Shown: piece after piece, positions 5,287-6,394 of the stretch
Layout: each line of letters starts with the position of its first letter
How positions within the stretch are numbered: position 1 is the first letter of the stretch
NCBI GenBank assembly: GCA_002408345.1
Contig: DHRX01000120.1
Span: 6,266 to 12,659, forward strand
Reading direction: 5' to 3'
Origin: Firmicutes bacterium UBA5301
GTDB lineage: Bacteria > Bacillota > UBA5301
DNA: 6,394 bases
Notes under the pieces: generated by a model
What the model was told of the DNA's origin: nothing
Database searches by the model: none
Seen by the model: the letters and a program-made list of their open reading frames with translations, nothing else
Made by a program: the position numbers and the translations under genes

Positions 5287-5772
5287 CTATTTGGTATAGC
5301 GATCGGCAACACTAGAAGCACCAAAGGAATAGGGTTTAATCTGAGCATCAAAGCCGCTACCAACAACCATACCCAAGACTTCCTTTAAAATTTCCCGGCT
5401 TGGTCCATTCTCCCCTATATCTAAGTGAATCTCCACATTAAGATCAGCATAACCATTTTGAGCCAACTTCTCTGTTAGACGGCTAGCTAGCCCAAGACTC
5501 TGGGAGGCTTCGTAATAGAGGCGCTGACGGAGGCTTCGACCCATATTAGGCTCTCGATACTTACGATAGTAATAACGGCCACCTTTGCCCTCTCTATGGA
5601 CAATAATGGCCGTTACAAAGCAGGTCCCGTCATTCTCATGAAACTGGGAATCTGTTCCGATGATTAGTCGGTGCTTCAAGCTTGGCATGATACTAACAAA
5701 CTGGACAATATCATCAAAAGTGTTATCAAAACTTATCCGGCCTTTACTGGGGCTAATAAAATACTCCTCCAC
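5287..5772 (-). CDS. ykuK: ribonuclease H-like YkuK family protein (DUF458)
   Basis: 161-residue cytoplasmic protein matching the DUF458/YkuK family, which has an RNase H-like fold; no substrate is established that I know of. Features: IIGTDSQ near the N-terminus (37-43, Asp41), YYEAS (86-90, Glu88), EIHLDIGENGPS (114-125, Asp118), and the conserved C-terminal stretch KPYSFGASSVADRYT (146-160, Asp157). The four acidic residues sit where an RNase H-type metal site would be expected; that reading is inference. The start is GTG (5772-5770), placed six bases after GGAGGGG. Length is typical for the family. It lies 47 bases downstream of rsmA with its own promoter in the gap, and 56 bases before the amidase-like gene, separated from it by a hairpin. 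No signal peptide or membrane segment. Confidence 0.88.
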   Translation of the reverse strand: MEEYFISPSKGRISFDNTFDDIVQFVSIMPSLKHRLIIGTDSQFHENDGTCFVTAIIVHREGKGGRYYYRKYREPNMGRSLRQRLYYEASQSLGLASRLTEKLAQNGYADLNVEIHLDIGENGPSREILKEVLGMVVGSGFDAQIKPYSFGASSVADRYTK

Positions 5773-5797
5773 AGCGCACCCCTCCTTTGTCCACTAT

Positions 5798-5826
5798 ATT
5801 ATACTGCTTTTAATTAGTAGTCACAA
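5798..5826 (-). promoter_or_regulatory. sigma-A promoter of ykuK inside the rsmA-ykuK gap
   Basis: Minus-strand TTGTGA (5826-5821), 17-bp spacer, TATAAT (5803-5798). The -10 is perfect and the -35 matches 4 of 6. The TGA within the -35 is the stop codon of rsmA (5823-5821). The transcript would start near 5791, about 18 bases before the GTG start, with the ribosome binding site inside that leader. Confidence 0.78.
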
Positions 5827-6394
5827 CTGACCGAAAGCATTAGTCAACTGAGCAAAACCTGCCAAATTTAACGTTTCTGCTCGTTTCCGAGGATCAATAC
5901 CGGCCTGAGCTAGGGCTTCCTGAATTTGCGCCGGGTTATATGTAAGAAATGGAGCAGCTGCCAAAGAATTAGCTATTGTCTTTCGCCGCTGGTGAAATGC
6001 CGAGCGGATTACCTTAAATAATAGCGCTTCATCATCAACTTCAACCGGTGGAATTCGATGCCTAGTAAGAGCAATTACTGCTGAATCTACTTCCGGAGTC
6101 GGTAAAAAACAATTCTTAGATACTTTGGTTACTATGCTAACATCGCTCCAATACTGCAAAAACAAGCTAATCGAACCATAATCCTTGCCCCCTGGACCAG
6201 CTGTATAGCGTTTAGCTACTTCCCACTGTACCATTAATATAAGCTTGTCCCACTTAGTGGCAGATTCCAATATCTTTAATAGAATCGGTGTAGTTATATA
6301 GTACGGTAAGTTAGCGACCACCTTATATTCTGTATCTCCCATCAATTCGGCTAAATCCATTTGTAGAAAATCCTCAAAAACCACTTGAAAATTA
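5821..6394 (-). CDS. rsmA: 16S rRNA dimethyladenosine transferase RsmA (KsgA), C-terminal two thirds
   Basis: SAM-dependent enzyme that dimethylates two adjacent adenines (A1518 and A1519, E. coli numbering) in the 3'-terminal helix of 16S rRNA during small-subunit maturation. The reading frame is open to the window edge, so the N-terminal 100 or so residues, with the SAM-binding glycine motif, lie outside. About 191 codons are visible. The catalytic NLPYY motif is clear, followed by I-T-T-P-I-L-L-K. Then come MVQWEVAKR, the P-T-P-E-V-D-S-A-V motif, FHQRRKT with N-S-L-A after it, and the C-terminal P-R-K-R-A-E-T-L helix region, all family signatures. An in-frame GTG at 6384 is internal, not the start. 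It heads the visible minus-strand group that leads to veg, as rsmA and veg lie close together in Bacillus. The stop codon is shared with the -35 box of the next promoter. Confidence 0.96.
   Translation of the reverse strand, partial: NFQVVFEDFLQMDLAELMGDTEYKVVANLPYYITTPILLKILESATKWDKLILMVQWEVAKRYTAGPGGKDYGSISLFLQYWSDVSIVTKVSKNCFLPTPEVDSAVIALTRHRIPPVEVDDEALLFKVIRSAFHQRRKTIANSLAAAPFLTYNPAQIQEALAQAGIDPRKRAETLNLAGFAQLTNAFGQL

Overview
The window reads as the chromosome of a low-to-mid GC Bacillota (Firmicutes), probably an anaerobic clostridial lineage; I cannot place the genus. The reasons are strong AGGAGG-type ribosome binding sites, consensus-like sigma-A promoters with 17-bp spacers, TTG and GTG starts, an rsmA-to-veg neighbourhood like that of Bacillus/Clostridium, and a copper-amine-oxidase-like domain joined to an Amidase_3 domain, a pairing common in Clostridia. 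There are no insertion sequences, phage genes, CRISPR arrays or tRNA-associated integrations.

Layout. Bases 1-67 hold most of a tRNA-Lys(UUU) gene on the minus strand, cut by the window edge, with its own promoter. Next is purA (minus, TTG start, own promoter). A 231-bp divergent intergenic region separates purA from a plus-strand ATP synthase cluster: an AtpZ/AtpI-type assembly factor, atpB (a), atpE (c) and atpF (b). The cluster ends there. No atpH or F1 genes (atpA, atpG, atpD, atpC) follow, and a 19-bp-stem bidirectional terminator lies between atpF and the convergent veg gene. On the minus strand, in transcription order, come rsmA (5' end outside the window), a YkuK-type RNase H-like gene, an N-acetylmuramoyl-L-alanine amidase-like gene and veg. 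Internal promoters precede ykuK and veg, and each has its -35 box on the stop codon of the gene before it.

How the genes relate. Most are housekeeping: AMP synthesis (purA), rRNA dimethylation (rsmA), a translation tRNA, and the membrane sector of a proton-type F-ATPase. The less ordinary points are: (1) an F0-only atp operon closed by a terminator; (2) an amidase homologue that seems to lack a zinc-ligand Glu and the catalytic Glu and has no signal peptide, so it is probably a cytoplasmic pseudoenzyme; (3) a terminator-like hairpin that buries that gene's ribosome binding site; (4) a perfect 11-bp hairpin between atpE and atpF that may help set subunit stoichiometry; (5) an AtpZ-like protein with a charged C-terminal extension of about 75 residues. 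I do not see a wholly new multi-gene system; the best leads are the degenerate amidase and the split ATP synthase locus.
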